The notes: a model not told the origin generated them from the letters alone. 64,000 bases of DNA from Thermus tengchongensis (GCF_021462405.1 NZ_JAKEDU010000002.1:124001-188000), one strand, 5' to 3'. Counted from the stretch's first letter, positions 53,950 to 63,477 are shown. Translations and numbers: made by a program.

Positions 53950-55005
53950 TTAGCCCTCCCCCAGGGTTTCTTCCTCTTCCGGGGCATCCACCTCCACCTT
54001 CATCACCTCCCTCAGGAGGCTAGTGGCGTAAGAGCCCTTGGGGAGGAAGAAGGTTAGCCAAAGCCCTGCTGGGGTTTCCTCCAGGGTCCACTCCGTAAGG
54101 GGGATGCGAATGGGCCTCCGTGCTCCCCGGCGGGCTCGGAACTCCTCCCGTTTCAGGTCATAGCGGGCCAGGATTTCGTCTTCCAGCGCCCTGGCCTCCC
54201 CTTGGGCCTCGGGGTACTTCTTGCCGAAGAGGGGCCCCGTGGCGCTGATCTCCAGCCTGAGGGCCCTTTCCGCCTCCTCCTCCCGCTCCACCAGAAACTC
54301 CCCTCCCGTGGCGTGCTTCTTGGCCCAGTCTCCAGGGATGACCCGGTCGTAAAGCCCCCTCTCCATCCTCAAGGCCACCCAGTCGTTGAAGAGGAGGCTC
54401 TGGAGGCTTCCCACCAGGAAGCGCTTGAGCCAGGGGCTACCCCGGCCCTTGCCCCGCTTCACCAGCTCGTAGCCCCGCACGGGGTTCTGCCCCCCAAGGC
54501 CGAAGCGCTGGGGGCCGTAGTAGTTGGGAAGGCCCTTTTCCGAGAGCACTCTCAGGATGGCCTCTGCCCGCTCCTTGCCCTTTGCCCCTCGGATGAGGAT
54601 GCGGAAGCGGTTGCCCTTGAGGTGGCCGGTGCGGAGCTTGTTGGTGTGGAGGCCCGCGTCCAGAAGCCTTACTCCGCGGAGGTTTTCCAAAAGGCAGAGG
54701 GCGTCCTCGTGCTGGCGGGGGATGGAGAACCACTGCCGGGTTTTGGCGTGCTTGTCCTTGAGTCCCGCCACCCCGATGGCCTTTTCCGGAACCCCCACCT
54801 CGTCCCGCAGGAACTCCACCACCTGGCGGGTGGTGAGGCCTTCCTTTTCTAGGAGAAAGTAGAGGTGCTCCCCTTCCCCGCTGGGCAGGTAGGCGGGCAC
54901 CTCCTCCACCTGGAAGTCCTCGGGGAGGAGGCGGATCGTGCCCCCCACGCCGGGGAGGTCTTGGGTGAGAAAGGGGTAGCGCTCGGGGCGAAAGACGAGG
55001 TCCAT
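53950..55005 (-). CDS. truD: tRNA pseudouridine synthase D
   Basis: Makes pseudouridine 13 in tRNA-Glu. The 351 aa protein has LPEDFQVEEVP, GLTTRQVVEFL, the active-site GLKDKHAKTRQWFS with Asp84, GNRFRILIRG and the TruD insertion domain (NYYGPQRFGLGGQNPVRGYELV). The ATG at 55005 is chosen from family alignment; longer in-frame sequence to 55305 is shadow of pepF. It lies 14 bases downstream of pepF and is probably co-transcribed. Confidence 0.95.
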   Translation of the reverse strand: MDLVFRPERYPFLTQDLPGVGGTIRLLPEDFQVEEVPAYLPSGEGEHLYFLLEKEGLTTRQVVEFLRDEVGVPEKAIGVAGLKDKHAKTRQWFSIPRQHEDALCLLENLRGVRLLDAGLHTNKLRTGHLKGNRFRILIRGAKGKERAEAILRVLSEKGLPNYYGPQRFGLGGQNPVRGYELVKRGKGRGSPWLKRFLVGSLQSLLFNDWVALRMERGLYDRVIPGDWAKKHATGGEFLVEREEEAERALRLEISATGPLFGKKYPEAQGEARALEDEILARYDLKREEFRARRGARRPIRIPLTEWTLEETPAGLWLTFFLPKGSYATSLLREVMKVEVDAPEEEETLGEG

Positions 55006-55019
55006 CCCCCTATTCTGGC

Positions 55020-56735
55020 TCAGGGGAGGGCCTTGAGCCAAGACTCCAAAACGCCAAAGCCGTACCGGAAGAAGGCCTCCGAGGCCAGGTCCACCCCCGC
55101 CTTGGCCAGGATCTCCTTGGGGCTTTGGCTTTCCCCCGCCTCGAGGACCTCCAGGTACTTGGGCACGAAGGCCTCCCCCTCCTCCCGGTACTTGCCGTAA
55201 AGGGCCAGGACCACCAGGTAGCCCAGGGCGTAGCTGTAGGTGTAGAAGCGGTAGTGGACGAAGTGGGGGATGCCCGCCCAGGCCGCTTGGTCCAGCTCCG
55301 TCCACTCCACGGCCTCCCCGTAAAGCCGCACCTGTTCCTCCTGCCAGATTCCGTGGAAGGCCTCAGGGGAAAGGGCGGCCTCCTTGCGGGCCTCGAGGCT
55401 CCTGCGCTCAAAGAAGGTGTACATCACCTGGCGGAAGAGGGTGTTGACGGCGTCCTCCACCCTTTCCGCCAGGAGGAGGGTCTTTTGCTCCTCGGGAAGC
55501 TTTTCTAAGAGGAGGTCGTCCAGGAGGATCTCCGCGAAGACGCTGGCCGTCTCCGCCAGGGGGGTGGAGGCGCCAAAGTTGAGGAGGCGCTGCCGGCGGG
55601 CCAGGTAGAAGTGTACCCCGTGCCCGAGCTCGTGGGCCAGGGTGTGGGCGGCGTCCAGGTCGTCGGTGTGGTTGAGGAGGACGTAGGGGTGGGTGGAGGG
55701 AAGCCCCCCAGAGCAGAAGGCCCCACCCCGCTTGCCGGGGCGGGGGTAGACGTCGATCCAGCGCCGTTCAAAGAACTCCCGGGCGATTTCCTCCACCTGG
55801 GGGGAGAAGCGGCGGAAGGCTTCCAGGACCAGCGCCTTGGCCTCCGCAAAGGGCACCTTGGGCTTTTCCCGGCTCAGGGGGGCCAGGAGGTCGGGGCTCG
55901 CCACCTTCTCCTGCCCAAGCCGCCGGGCCTTCCAGCGGTAGTAGGCCTCCACCAGGCCGTAGTGGGCCCGGGTGGCCTCGAGGAGGGCCTCGATGTCCCG
56001 CACCTCCACCTCGTCCCGGAGGGCCACGGGCTCCAAGGGATGGCGGTAGCCCCTAAGGCGCAGGTCCTGGAGGTAGTCCAAATAGACCGCGTTGAAGACG
56101 GCGCTCAGCGTGGGCGCTTCGGCCAAGAGCTTGCCGTAGAGCACCCGGTGGGCCTCCCGCCGCACCTCGGGGTCGGGGTCGCGGCGAAGGGCCCGCACCT
56201 CCATCTCCGTGAGCTCCTTGCCCCCCACGGGGAAGCGGAAGCGGCCCGTGTACTCGGTGTAGAACTGGCTCCAGGCGCTTCTGCCCACCAGGCCCTTGAG
56301 GTTTAAAAGCTCCTCCTCCCGCTCGGAGAGGGTGTGGGGGGCGTAGGCCCGTTGCCTCTCCAGGAAGTGCCGGAGGTCGGCGAGGTCGGGCTCCGCTAGA
56401 AGCGCCTGGAAGGCCTCCTCGGGGAGCTTGCGCAGGGCCACCTCGAGGGGCACCAGGCGGTTGCGCACCTCGGTGTAGCGGTTCCGCACCCGGTCCAAAA
56501 GGGCCTTGGCGGCGGGGTCTTGGGTGCGGGTGGCGAAGAAGAGGGAGGCGTAGTTCAAGGGCTTGTAGGCCTTCTCCAAGGCTTCCTCATAGCGGCGGAA
56601 AAGGGCTTCTGCCCGCTTGGGGTCCAGGAGGTCCTTGGGGTCCAGTCCCTCTGCCAGGTTCAGGGCTTCGGTCAAATCCCCTTCCAGCCTGGGGTCCTCG
56701 GGGCCGGCATAGAGGTCGGAGAGCTCCCACTCCAT
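55020..56735 (-). CDS. Oligoendopeptidase F-type metallopeptidase (M3)
   Basis: Cleaves short peptides in the cytoplasm. The 571 aa M3 protein has the zinc site HTLAHELGHGVHF with His368, Glu369 and His372 and the downstream Glu in ASTPLAETASVFAE, plus HFVHYRFYTYSYALGYLVVLAL near the end. The ATG at 56735 lies 7 bases after TATAGT (minus strand 56748-56743); a GTG 9 bases upstream is inside that promoter gap and less likely. Confidence 0.93.
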   Translation of the reverse strand: MEWELSDLYAGPEDPRLEGDLTEALNLAEGLDPKDLLDPKRAEALFRRYEEALEKAYKPLNYASLFFATRTQDPAAKALLDRVRNRYTEVRNRLVPLEVALRKLPEEAFQALLAEPDLADLRHFLERQRAYAPHTLSEREEELLNLKGLVGRSAWSQFYTEYTGRFRFPVGGKELTEMEVRALRRDPDPEVRREAHRVLYGKLLAEAPTLSAVFNAVYLDYLQDLRLRGYRHPLEPVALRDEVEVRDIEALLEATRAHYGLVEAYYRWKARRLGQEKVASPDLLAPLSREKPKVPFAEAKALVLEAFRRFSPQVEEIAREFFERRWIDVYPRPGKRGGAFCSGGLPSTHPYVLLNHTDDLDAAHTLAHELGHGVHFYLARRQRLLNFGASTPLAETASVFAEILLDDLLLEKLPEEQKTLLLAERVEDAVNTLFRQVMYTFFERRSLEARKEAALSPEAFHGIWQEEQVRLYGEAVEWTELDQAAWAGIPHFVHYRFYTYSYALGYLVVLALYGKYREEGEAFVPKYLEVLEAGESQSPKEILAKAGVDLASEAFFRYGFGVLESWLKALP

Positions 56736-56742
56736 GCCGCCC

Positions 56743-56767
56743 ACTATACCCTTGCCTGGCGTATCCT
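56743..56767. promoter_or_regulatory. Divergent leaderless promoters of the M3 peptidase and RNase II/R genes
   Basis: TATAGT on the minus strand (56748-56743) and TATCCT on the plus strand (56762-56767) each lie exactly 7 bases before their start codons. Only 39 bases separate the two starts, and neither side has a Shine-Dalgarno site. Confidence 0.65.
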
Positions 56768-56774
56768 GGGGGGC

Positions 56775-58562
56775 GTGGCCGCTTTGGTGATCTACAAGAA
56801 CCGGCCCGCCTTGGCGGAGGAAAGGGGCGATAAGCTGGAGCTCACCCTACCCGATGGGGCTAGGGCCCGGGTGCGCCCCAAGGATGTCCTCTTTCTCCAT
56901 CCTGGCCCCGCCCAGCTCCCCCTGGAGGTGCCCGAGGGGGAGGAGGAAGCGGCCTGGGAGCTTTTGCAGGGCCAGGCGGTGAGCCTGAAGGAGCTGGCGG
57001 AGTTGGTCTACGGTGCCTACACGCCGGAGGCCGCCTACGGGGCCTACCTCCTGGCCCAAAGGGGGGAGCGGTTTGTCCTCGAGGGCGACCGGGTGCGGGC
57101 CCGCACCCCCGAGGAGCTTGCCGCCCTCCTGCGGGCCAAAAGGGCGCGGGAAGAGCGGGAGCAGGCCTTCCAGGAGGCGGTGGGGAGGCTTAAGGAGGGG
57201 AGGTGGCTTCCCGAGGACCGCCCCCTCCTGGCCGAGGCCGAGGCCCTGGCCTGGGGGGAGCGGCGGGAAAGCCGCCTGATGCGGGCCCTGGCCCTCCCGG
57301 AAACCCCGGAGGCTGCCCACGCCCTCCTCCTGCGCCTGGGCCTCTGGCGGTGGGAAAACCCCCATCCCCGGCGCCTGGGCCTTCCCCTGAACCCTCCGGA
57401 CCTCCCCCTGCCCCCTTTGCCCGAGGAGGCCCGGGAGGACCTCACGGGCCTCCCCGCCTTCGCCGTGGACGACGAGGGAAGCCAAGACCCCGACGACGCC
57501 GTCTACGCCGAGCGGGTGCCGGAAGGCTTCCGCCTCCTGGTCCACGTGGCGGACGTGGCCGCCCTAGTGCCCCCGGGAAGCCCCCAGGACCTGGAGGCCC
57601 TCCGCCGTGGGGCTAACCTCTACCTTCCTGAAGGCACGGTGCCCATGCTGCCCCAGGCCGCCACCGAGCGCCTGGGCCTGGGCCTTCAGCCGGTGTCCCC
57701 CGCCCTCACCTTTGAGCTTTGGGTTTCCGAGGAGGGGGAGCTTCTGGAGGAGCGCCTTTACCCCTCCTGGGTCCGGGTGCAAAGGCTCACCTACCGGGAG
57801 GCCCTGGGGGAGCCCGCCTTGGGGCCCTTGGCCGCCTTGGCCCAGGCGTTTCACCGGAAGCGCCTGGCCCAGGGGGCCTTGGACCTCGCCCTGCCCGAGG
57901 CGAAGGTGCGCCTGGAGGAAGGGCGGGTGCGCCTCACCCCCTTGCCCCCCTACGAAAGCCGCCTCTGGGTGCGGGAGGCCATGCTCCTGGCGGGCTACGC
58001 CGCCGCCCACCTGGCCCTCCGGGAAGGGCTTCCTTTCCCCTTTGCCACCCAGGAGGCGCCGAGCCGCAGGGTGGAGGGGGAGGGCCTCGCCGCCATGTGG
58101 GAGCAGAGAAAGCTCCTCAAGCGGGCCCAGCTCAAGGCGGTGCCCGCCCCCCACAAGGGCTTAGGCCTCCCCCTCTACGCCCAGGTGACGAGCCCCCTTA
58201 GGCGCTATTTGGACCTGGTGGCCCACCAGCAGCTCAGGGCCTGGCTCCGAGGGGAAAAGCCCCTTTCCCAGGAGGAGCTCTTGCAGCGGGTGGGGGCGGC
58301 GGAGGCGGTGGCTGACCTGGTGCGGGAGGCGGAGCGCAAGAGCAAGCTCCACTGGACCCTGGTCTACCTCCTGCAGGAGGGCTACGAGGGGCCGGGGGTC
58401 TTGGTGGAAAGGCGGGGTGGGCAGGGGGTTTTCCTCCTCCCCGAGCTCGGCCTCAGCGCCCAGGTGGCCTTGGCCCAGCCCCTTCCCCTAAACGCCGAGG
58501 TCCGCCTCCGCTTCCTCGAGGCGGACCTGGCCAACCTGGAAGCCCGCTTTGCCCTGGTTTAG
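56775..58562 (+). CDS. RNase II/RNase R-family exoribonuclease
   Basis: A processive 3'-5' hydrolytic RNase, 595 aa. The RNB catalytic core is clear: FAVDDEGSQDPDDAVYAERV holds the four metal-binding acids, then LVHVADVAALVPPGSPQDLEA, LYLPEGTVPMLPQAATE and the late Arg motif YAQVTSPLRRYLDLVAHQQL. An N-terminal region of about 200 residues is atypical and a short C-terminal S1-like segment ends the protein, so RNase II or R cannot be decided. The start is the GTG at 56775; the frame is open back to 56520. Confidence 0.9.
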   Translation: MAALVIYKNRPALAEERGDKLELTLPDGARARVRPKDVLFLHPGPAQLPLEVPEGEEEAAWELLQGQAVSLKELAELVYGAYTPEAAYGAYLLAQRGERFVLEGDRVRARTPEELAALLRAKRAREEREQAFQEAVGRLKEGRWLPEDRPLLAEAEALAWGERRESRLMRALALPETPEAAHALLLRLGLWRWENPHPRRLGLPLNPPDLPLPPLPEEAREDLTGLPAFAVDDEGSQDPDDAVYAERVPEGFRLLVHVADVAALVPPGSPQDLEALRRGANLYLPEGTVPMLPQAATERLGLGLQPVSPALTFELWVSEEGELLEERLYPSWVRVQRLTYREALGEPALGPLAALAQAFHRKRLAQGALDLALPEAKVRLEEGRVRLTPLPPYESRLWVREAMLLAGYAAAHLALREGLPFPFATQEAPSRRVEGEGLAAMWEQRKLLKRAQLKAVPAPHKGLGLPLYAQVTSPLRRYLDLVAHQQLRAWLRGEKPLSQEELLQRVGAAEAVADLVREAERKSKLHWTLVYLLQEGYEGPGVLVERRGGQGVFLLPELGLSAQVALAQPLPLNAEVRLRFLEADLANLEARFALV

Positions 58563-58566
58563 GGGG

Positions 58567-59844
58567 CTACATGTGCTCGATCAGGGCCCGCCCGAACTCG
58601 CTGGTTTTGAGGAGGGTGGCGGGCTTGCCCTCCGCCACCAAGAGGCGGTGGAAGTCGTAGGTGACAAGGCCCTTGGCGATGGTGCGCTCCATGGCCTGGA
58701 GGATGAGGTCGGCGGCCTCGTTCCAGCCCAGGTAGCGGAGCATCATCTCCCCGGAGAGGATGACGCTGGAGGGGTTCACCTTGTCCTGGCCCGCGTACTT
58801 GGGGGCGGTGCCGTGGGTGGCCTCAAAGACCGCATGGCCCGTGAGGTAGTTGATGTTGGCCCCGGGGGCGATGCCAATGCCCCCCACCTGGGCGGCCAGG
58901 GCGTCGGAGATGTAGTCCCCGTTGAGGTTCAAGGTGGCGATCACCGAGTACTCGTCGGGGCGGAGGAGGATCTGTTGCAGGAAGTTGTCGGCGATCATGT
59001 CCTTGATGACGATTTCCCGCCCGGTGCGGGGGTTCTTCAGCACGTGCCAGGGCCCGCCGTCCAGGGGTACGGCCCCGTACTTCTCCCGGGCCAGGGCGTA
59101 GCCCCACTCCCGGAAGGCCCCTTCCGTGAACTTCATGATGTTGCCCTTGTGCACTAGGGTGACGCTGGGGAGGTCCTCCTTGATGGCGTATTCAATGGCC
59201 GCGGCCACCAGGCGCTCCGTGCCCTCCTTGGATACGGGCTTGATGCCGATGCCGGAGGTCTCGGGGAAGCGGATCTTGGCGTAGGCCTTGGGGAACTCCC
59301 GCTTGAGGAAGTCCAGGACCTTTTGCACCTCCTCCGTGCCCGCGGGCCACTCAATCCCGGCGTAGATGTCCTCGGTGTTCTCCCGGAAGATGACCATATT
59401 GACCAACTCCGGGTGCTTCACCGGGCTTGGCACCCCTTTAAACCAGCGCACGGGGCGCACGCAGGCGTAGAGGTCCAGCTCCTGCCTTAGGGCCACGTTG
59501 ATGGAGCGGATACCCCCGCCCACCGGGGTGGTTAGGGGCCCTTTGATGGCCACCAGGTACTCCCGGATGAAGTCCAGGGTTTCCTGGGGTAGCCAGATGG
59601 GCTCCCCATAGACCTGGTTGGCCTTCTCCCCGGCGTAGATCTCCGCCCAGGCGATCCTGCGCTTGCCGCCGTAGGCTTTGGCTACCGCCGCGTCTAGGAC
59701 GGGCTGGGCCGCTCTCCAGATGTCGGGGCCGGTGCCGTCCCCCTCGATGAAGCCGATGATGGGGCGGTCCGGAACCTGGAGGACCCCGCCTTGAATGGTG
59801 ATCCGCTCGCCGTCTTCCGGAACCCGGATGTGCTGGTAGGCCAT
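58567..59844 (-). CDS. icd: Isocitrate dehydrogenase (NADP+), short E. coli-like form
   Basis: Oxidatively decarboxylates isocitrate in the TCA cycle. The 425 aa protein follows the E. coli Icd pattern: [73 protein letters not shown] and [18 protein letters not shown]. The NADP-selecting Tyr and Arg are kept in VTYDFHRL. From memory the T. thermophilus HB8 enzyme is near 496 aa with a C-terminal extension; that extension is absent here. It converges on the RNase gene with 4 bases between. Confidence 0.94.
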   Translation of the reverse strand: MAYQHIRVPEDGERITIQGGVLQVPDRPIIGFIEGDGTGPDIWRAAQPVLDAAVAKAYGGKRRIAWAEIYAGEKANQVYGEPIWLPQETLDFIREYLVAIKGPLTTPVGGGIRSINVALRQELDLYACVRPVRWFKGVPSPVKHPELVNMVIFRENTEDIYAGIEWPAGTEEVQKVLDFLKREFPKAYAKIRFPETSGIGIKPVSKEGTERLVAAAIEYAIKEDLPSVTLVHKGNIMKFTEGAFREWGYALAREKYGAVPLDGGPWHVLKNPRTGREIVIKDMIADNFLQQILLRPDEYSVIATLNLNGDYISDALAAQVGGIGIAPGANINYLTGHAVFEATHGTAPKYAGQDKVNPSSVILSGEMMLRYLGWNEAADLILQAMERTIAKGLVTYDFHRLLVAEGKPATLLKTSEFGRALIEHM

Positions 59845-59905
59845 AGCGTACCTCCAGGCCCTAGCATATCCCTTCCGCGGGGGAAAAGTGTCCTAGACTT
59901 GGCCT

Positions 59906-61018
59906 ATGCCGGACATCGTGGTGGTGGGGGCAGGCATCGTGGGGGCGGCCTCGGCCTTCCGCCTGGCGGAGGCGGGGCTTAGGGTCTTGGTTCTGGAAAA
60001 GGAGGCCACCTTCGCCCAAGGCTCCACAGGGCGGAGCGCCGCTGGGGTCAGGGTGCAGTTCTCCGAGCCCTGGAACATCCTCCTTTCCTACCACTCCATC
60101 CTGGAGTACCAAAGGATCCCGGAGGCCGGCTACCGGCCCATCGGCTACCTTTTCCTGGTGCCGGAGGCCTTGAGGGAGGTCCAGGAGGAGGCCCTGGCCA
60201 CCCAGAGGGCCCTGGGGGTGCCGGTGGAAAAGCTCACCCTCGAGGCGGCCCAAGCCCTGGTGCCCTTCCGGGAGGAGGGCCTGGCCTACGCCACCTTTGG
60301 CCCCATGGACGGGATCATTGACCCCCACGGGGCCACGGCCCATTACCTGCGGGAGGCCAGGCGCCTTGGGGCCGAGGTGCGCTTTTCCGAGCCCCTGCTT
60401 GGGGCGCAGCGGAAGGGGAGCGTTTGGTGGGTGGCGACCCCCAAGGGGCGGTACGAGGCCCCTTTCCTCCTCCTTTGCACCGGGGCCTGGACGGGGGCGG
60501 TGGGGCGGGGCCTGGGCCTGGAGATCCCCATCCACCCCGTGCGGCGCATGGTCTACGCCACGGCCCCTGCCCCTTTCCCCCATGCCTTCCCCCTCACCAT
60601 CGACCTGGCCACGGGCTTTTACCTGCGCTCGGAGGGGCCCAGGGTGCTCCTGGGCCGCTCCAATCCCGCCGAGCCCCCCGGCTTCGCCGAGGGGATGGAT
60701 TGGGAGTGGCTTGGGCCCACCCTCGAGGCGGGCCTTTTCCGCTTCCCCTTCCTGGAGGGGCTCGCCCTGGACCGGAAGGCCAGCTGGTGGGGCTACTACG
60801 AGGTGACCCCAGACCACAACCCCATCCTGGGTTTTGTGGAGGAGGGGCTTTTGGTGGCGGCGGGTTTTTCCGGCCACGGGGTGCAGCAGGCGGCCATGGT
60901 GGGGAGGCTCATGGCGGAGGAGGTGGTCCATGGGAAGGCGAGGAGCCTGGACATAACCCCGTTCCGCTTGGATCGCTTCCGGGAGGGGCGTTTCCTGAAG
61001 GAGAAGGGGATCGTGTAG
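59906..61018 (+). CDS. FAD-dependent amine/amino-acid oxidoreductase (DAO family)
   Basis: A 370 aa flavoprotein with VVGAGIVGAASAFRLAEAGLRVLVLEKE at the N-terminus, GSTGRSAAGVRVQFSEPWN, GIIDPHGATAHYLREARRLGAEV, LLLCTGAWTG, YEVTPDHNPILG and AAGFSGHGVQQAAMVGRLMAE. This is the sarcosine oxidase beta / glycine oxidase / proline dehydrogenase beta group; the substrate is not determined. The ATG at 59906 lies 6 bases after TAGACT. Confidence 0.87.
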   Translation: MPDIVVVGAGIVGAASAFRLAEAGLRVLVLEKEATFAQGSTGRSAAGVRVQFSEPWNILLSYHSILEYQRIPEAGYRPIGYLFLVPEALREVQEEALATQRALGVPVEKLTLEAAQALVPFREEGLAYATFGPMDGIIDPHGATAHYLREARRLGAEVRFSEPLLGAQRKGSVWWVATPKGRYEAPFLLLCTGAWTGAVGRGLGLEIPIHPVRRMVYATAPAPFPHAFPLTIDLATGFYLRSEGPRVLLGRSNPAEPPGFAEGMDWEWLGPTLEAGLFRFPFLEGLALDRKASWWGYYEVTPDHNPILGFVEEGLLVAAGFSGHGVQQAAMVGRLMAEEVVHGKARSLDITPFRLDRFREGRFLKEKGIV

Positions 61019-61074
61019 GCTAGGGGTGTCCTGCAAGGTGGTTTGGGGGCCCACCGGGACGGAAGAGGGGTTTT

Positions 61075-61524
61075 ATGAGGATGTTGCTGGCGGGCGTGTT
61101 GTTTTTGGGGTTGGCCTTGGGGCAGGCCGTGGTCAAGGGCTTGACCCCGGCCGAGGTGGAAGGGATTCTCAAGCAGGCGGGTCTTGCCTACGAGAAAACG
61201 GGTGCCCAGGAGTTCCGTCTGGAGATGGCTGGCTTGACCAAGGTCTGGCTCTACCTGGATTTCTGTCAGGAGGAGCGGTGCGGGGTCCTGACCCTAAGCG
61301 CTGGCTTTACCCTGGAGGAGGTGCCGGACCTCGAGGCCGTAAACGCCTGGAACCGGGACCGCCGCTTCAGCCGGGCCTTTTTGGATGAGGAGGGAGCCGT
61401 GTGGGTGGAGTCGGACCTGGACCTCACGGGCGGGGTGAGCCTGGGGGCGGTAAGGGGCTTCTTGGACCTTTTCGCCGAAGAAATCCTCCCCGCCTTCATG
61501 GATCACATCGGCTTTGAACCTTGA
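61075..61524 (+). CDS. YbjN-domain protein, exported
   Basis: A 149 aa protein with signal peptide MRMLLAGVLFLGLALGQA and a YbjN-type (type III chaperone-like) fold: LTPAEVEGILKQAGLAYE, VWLYLDFCQEERCGVLTL, AVNAWNRDRRFSRAFLDEEGAVWVESDLDL. It has two Cys that could form a disulfide. YbjN proteins are of unknown role, usually cytoplasmic; export is unusual. The tRNA promoter overlaps its stop codon. Confidence 0.75.
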   Translation: MRMLLAGVLFLGLALGQAVVKGLTPAEVEGILKQAGLAYEKTGAQEFRLEMAGLTKVWLYLDFCQEERCGVLTLSAGFTLEEVPDLEAVNAWNRDRRFSRAFLDEEGAVWVESDLDLTGGVSLGAVRGFLDLFAEEILPAFMDHIGFEP

Positions 61525-61549
61525 CCGCCTGGGGGCCCTCCCCTAAGAT
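61521..61549 (+). promoter_or_regulatory. Promoter of tRNA-Met
   Basis: TTGACC (61521-61526) and TAAGAT (61544-61549) are separated by exactly 17 bases; the expected start is about 15 bases before the tRNA. The -35 contains the TGA stop of the YbjN gene. Confidence 0.7.
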
Positions 61550-61571
61550 GGGGATTGCCTGGTGCGCCCGT

Positions 61572-61648
61572 GGCGGCGTAGCTCAGGTGGTCAGAGCACA
61601 CGACTCATAATCGTGGTGTCGTGGGTTCGAGTCCCACCGCCGCCACCA
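61572..61648 (+). tRNA. tRNA-Met (anticodon CAT), elongator type
   Basis: A complete cloverleaf with encoded CCA. The acceptor GGCGGCG (61572-61578) pairs with CGCCGCC (61638-61644). The D stem is GCTC/GAGC. The anticodon stem CACGA/TCGTG encloses CTCATAA with CAT at 61606-61608. The T stem GTGGG/CCCAC has loop TTCGAGT. G1-C72 and the absence of three G-C pairs under the anticodon rule out the initiator. G4-C69 and G5-C68 do not match the C4, C5 pairs of E. coli tRNA-Ile2, so elongator Met is preferred; Ile(CAU) is not fully excluded. Confidence 0.93.
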
Positions 61649-61667
61649 GCAAGGGAAGGCAAAGCTT

Positions 61668-61704
61668 CACCCCCCGGTAGCGTGGCCGGGGGGTGTGGCT
61701 TTTT
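61668..61704 (+). terminator. Intrinsic terminator after tRNA-Met
   Basis: A perfect 10-bp stem, CACCCCCCGG (61668-61677) with CCGGGGGGTG (61686-61695), encloses an 8-base loop and is followed by TGGCTTTTT. Confidence 0.85.
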
Positions 61705-61761
61705 GGGGGGCTCGAGGGAGAATCCAGGGACCGGGGTTGGTTTTGAGGGCCTCGATGTTGC

Positions 61762-61767
61762 TACACT
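61762..61767 (+). promoter_or_regulatory. Putative extended -10 of miaB
   Basis: TGCTACACT contains a TGn extension and the hexamer TACACT, 45 bases before the miaB ATG. No convincing -35 lies 17 bases upstream. The leader keeps a GGAGGAG site. Confidence 0.4.
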
Positions 61768-61812
61768 GGAAACCACGGGGTCCGGGATCCCCCCGGTCGC
61801 CCCTGGAGGAGT

Positions 61813-63135
61813 ATGCGGGCGCACATCATCACCTTCGGATGCCAGATGAACGAGTACGACTCCCACCTGGTGGCCAGCGAGCTGGTAAGCCTCGGGTGGG
61901 AGCTGGTGGAGAGCGTGGAGGAGGCGGACTTCGTCCTGGTGAACACCTGTGCGGTCCGCGGGAAGCCCGTGGAGAAGGTGCGCTCCCTTCTGGGCCAGCT
62001 CCGCAAGGAGAAGGAGCGCCGGGGCCTCCTCATCGGGCTTATGGGCTGCCTGGCCCAGCTGGACGAGGGCCAGCAGATGGCCCGGAAGTTTGGGGTGGAC
62101 CTGCTCTTGGGCCCTGGGGCCCTCACCTCCTTGCCGGAGGCCTTAAAGGGGAACGAGCGCTTCTGGGACCTCACCTTCAAGGAGGACCTCCTGGACTACA
62201 TCCCCCCGCCCCCCAAGGGGGCCTTGTCCGCCCACGTGACCATCATCCGCGGGTGCAACCACCACTGCACCTACTGCATCGTCCCCACCACCCGGGGGCC
62301 CGAGGTCTCCCGCCACCCCGACCTGATCCTGAAGGAGATCGAACAACTGAAGGCGGCGGGAGTGGTGGAGATCACCCTCCTGGGCCAGAACGTGAACTCC
62401 TACGGCAAGGACCAGCCGGGCTTCCCCAGCTTCGCCGAGCTGTTGCGCCTGGTGGGGGGGATGGGCATCCCCCGGGTGCGCTTCCTCACCAGCCACCCCG
62501 TGAACTTCACCGACGACATCATCCAGGCCATCGCCGAAACCCCCGCCATCACCCGCTACATCCACCTGCCGGTGCAGTCGGGCTCCGACCGGGTGCTCCG
62601 CCGCATGGCCCGGGAGTACCGCCGGGCCCACTACCTGGAGCGCATCCGCAGGATCCGGGAGGTTTTGCCGGATGCCGTGCTTTCCACGGACATCATCGTG
62701 GGCTTCCCTGGGGAGACGGAGGAGGACTTCCAGGAAACCCTGAGTCTTTACGATGAGGTGGGCTACGACCAGGCCTACATGTTCATCTACTCTCCTCGGC
62801 CCGGTACTCCCGCCTACAAGCACTTCCAGGACCTGCCCCGGGAGGTGAAGGTGGAAAGGCTCCAGCGCCTCATCGAGAAGCAGAAGGAATGGAGCTACCG
62901 CCGCAACCTGGAGTGGGTGGGGAAGACGGTGGAGGTCCTGGTCCGGGGGGTGGCCAAGGAAGAAGGGTACGTGCAGGGGCACGACCGCGGGAACCACCCG
63001 GTGCTGGTTCCCGCCCACCAGGCTCCCACCCCGGGGCTCTACCAGGTGGAGATCAAGCAGGCTACCCCGCACCTGCTCTTCGGGGAAGTGGTGGGGGCCA
63101 GGGAGCCTGCCCCCATCCCCCTGCCCATGGCCTAG
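61813..63135 (+). CDS. miaB: tRNA-2-methylthio-N6-dimethylallyladenosine synthase
   Basis: Radical SAM methylthiotransferase that converts i6A37 to ms2i6A37. The 440 aa protein has the MTTase domain cysteines ([27 protein letters not shown]), the radical SAM site [48 protein letters not shown] and [14 protein letters not shown], and a C-terminal TRAM domain ([20 protein letters not shown]). The ATG at 61813 follows TGGAGGAGT. A tRNA gene lies just upstream. Confidence 0.96.
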   Translation: MRAHIITFGCQMNEYDSHLVASELVSLGWELVESVEEADFVLVNTCAVRGKPVEKVRSLLGQLRKEKERRGLLIGLMGCLAQLDEGQQMARKFGVDLLLGPGALTSLPEALKGNERFWDLTFKEDLLDYIPPPPKGALSAHVTIIRGCNHHCTYCIVPTTRGPEVSRHPDLILKEIEQLKAAGVVEITLLGQNVNSYGKDQPGFPSFAELLRLVGGMGIPRVRFLTSHPVNFTDDIIQAIAETPAITRYIHLPVQSGSDRVLRRMAREYRRAHYLERIRRIREVLPDAVLSTDIIVGFPGETEEDFQETLSLYDEVGYDQAYMFIYSPRPGTPAYKHFQDLPREVKVERLQRLIEKQKEWSYRRNLEWVGKTVEVLVRGVAKEEGYVQGHDRGNHPVLVPAHQAPTPGLYQVEIKQATPHLLFGEVVGAREPAPIPLPMA

Positions 63136-63144
63136 GAGGGAAGG

Positions 63145-63477
63145 GTGCGGGCTTTCATGCCGCTTTTGGTGAGCCTGGCGCTCTTCACTTTGGTCTTTGC
63201 CCTTTCCCGCTTCGCCCCCTGGGGGCTTGGCCTGGCCTTCTTGGGGGCCTTGCTGGCCTACCTGGGCGTGGAGCGCTGGCAGGGGGGGCTCCTGCGCAAG
63301 GGGCCCTCCCGGGCGGCTCTGGAAAGGCTGGCCATGAAGGAGGCTTGGCGGCGGGGCGGCTTGTTGCGGCCTCGAGACCTTGCTCCTTTCCTCCCCGAGG
63401 CCAGGGCCCGGGAACTGTTGGAGGGCCTGGCGGAGCGGGGACTCTGCCGAAGGGACGGGGAAGGCTTCCGCTTCTGA
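63145..63477 (+). CDS. Small membrane protein with C-terminal winged-helix-like part
   Basis: A 110 aa protein I do not recognise. Two hydrophobic helices (PLLVSLALFTLVFALSRFA and LGLAFLGALLAYLGVE) are followed by a soluble part (SRAALERLAMKEAWRRGGLLR, ARELLEGLAERGLCRRDGEGF) that looks like a small winged helix. The GTG at 63145 follows AGGAGGGAAG, 9 bases after miaB, so it is co-transcribed with miaB and probably with the flavoprotein gene downstream. Confidence 0.65.
   Translation: MRAFMPLLVSLALFTLVFALSRFAPWGLGLAFLGALLAYLGVERWQGGLLRKGPSRAALERLAMKEAWRRGGLLRPRDLAPFLPEARARELLEGLAERGLCRRDGEGFRF

Noticed and set aside
61572-61648. Initiator tRNA-fMet
   Set aside because: It has a G1-C72 pair and lacks the three G-C pairs below the anticodon loop, so it is not an initiator.
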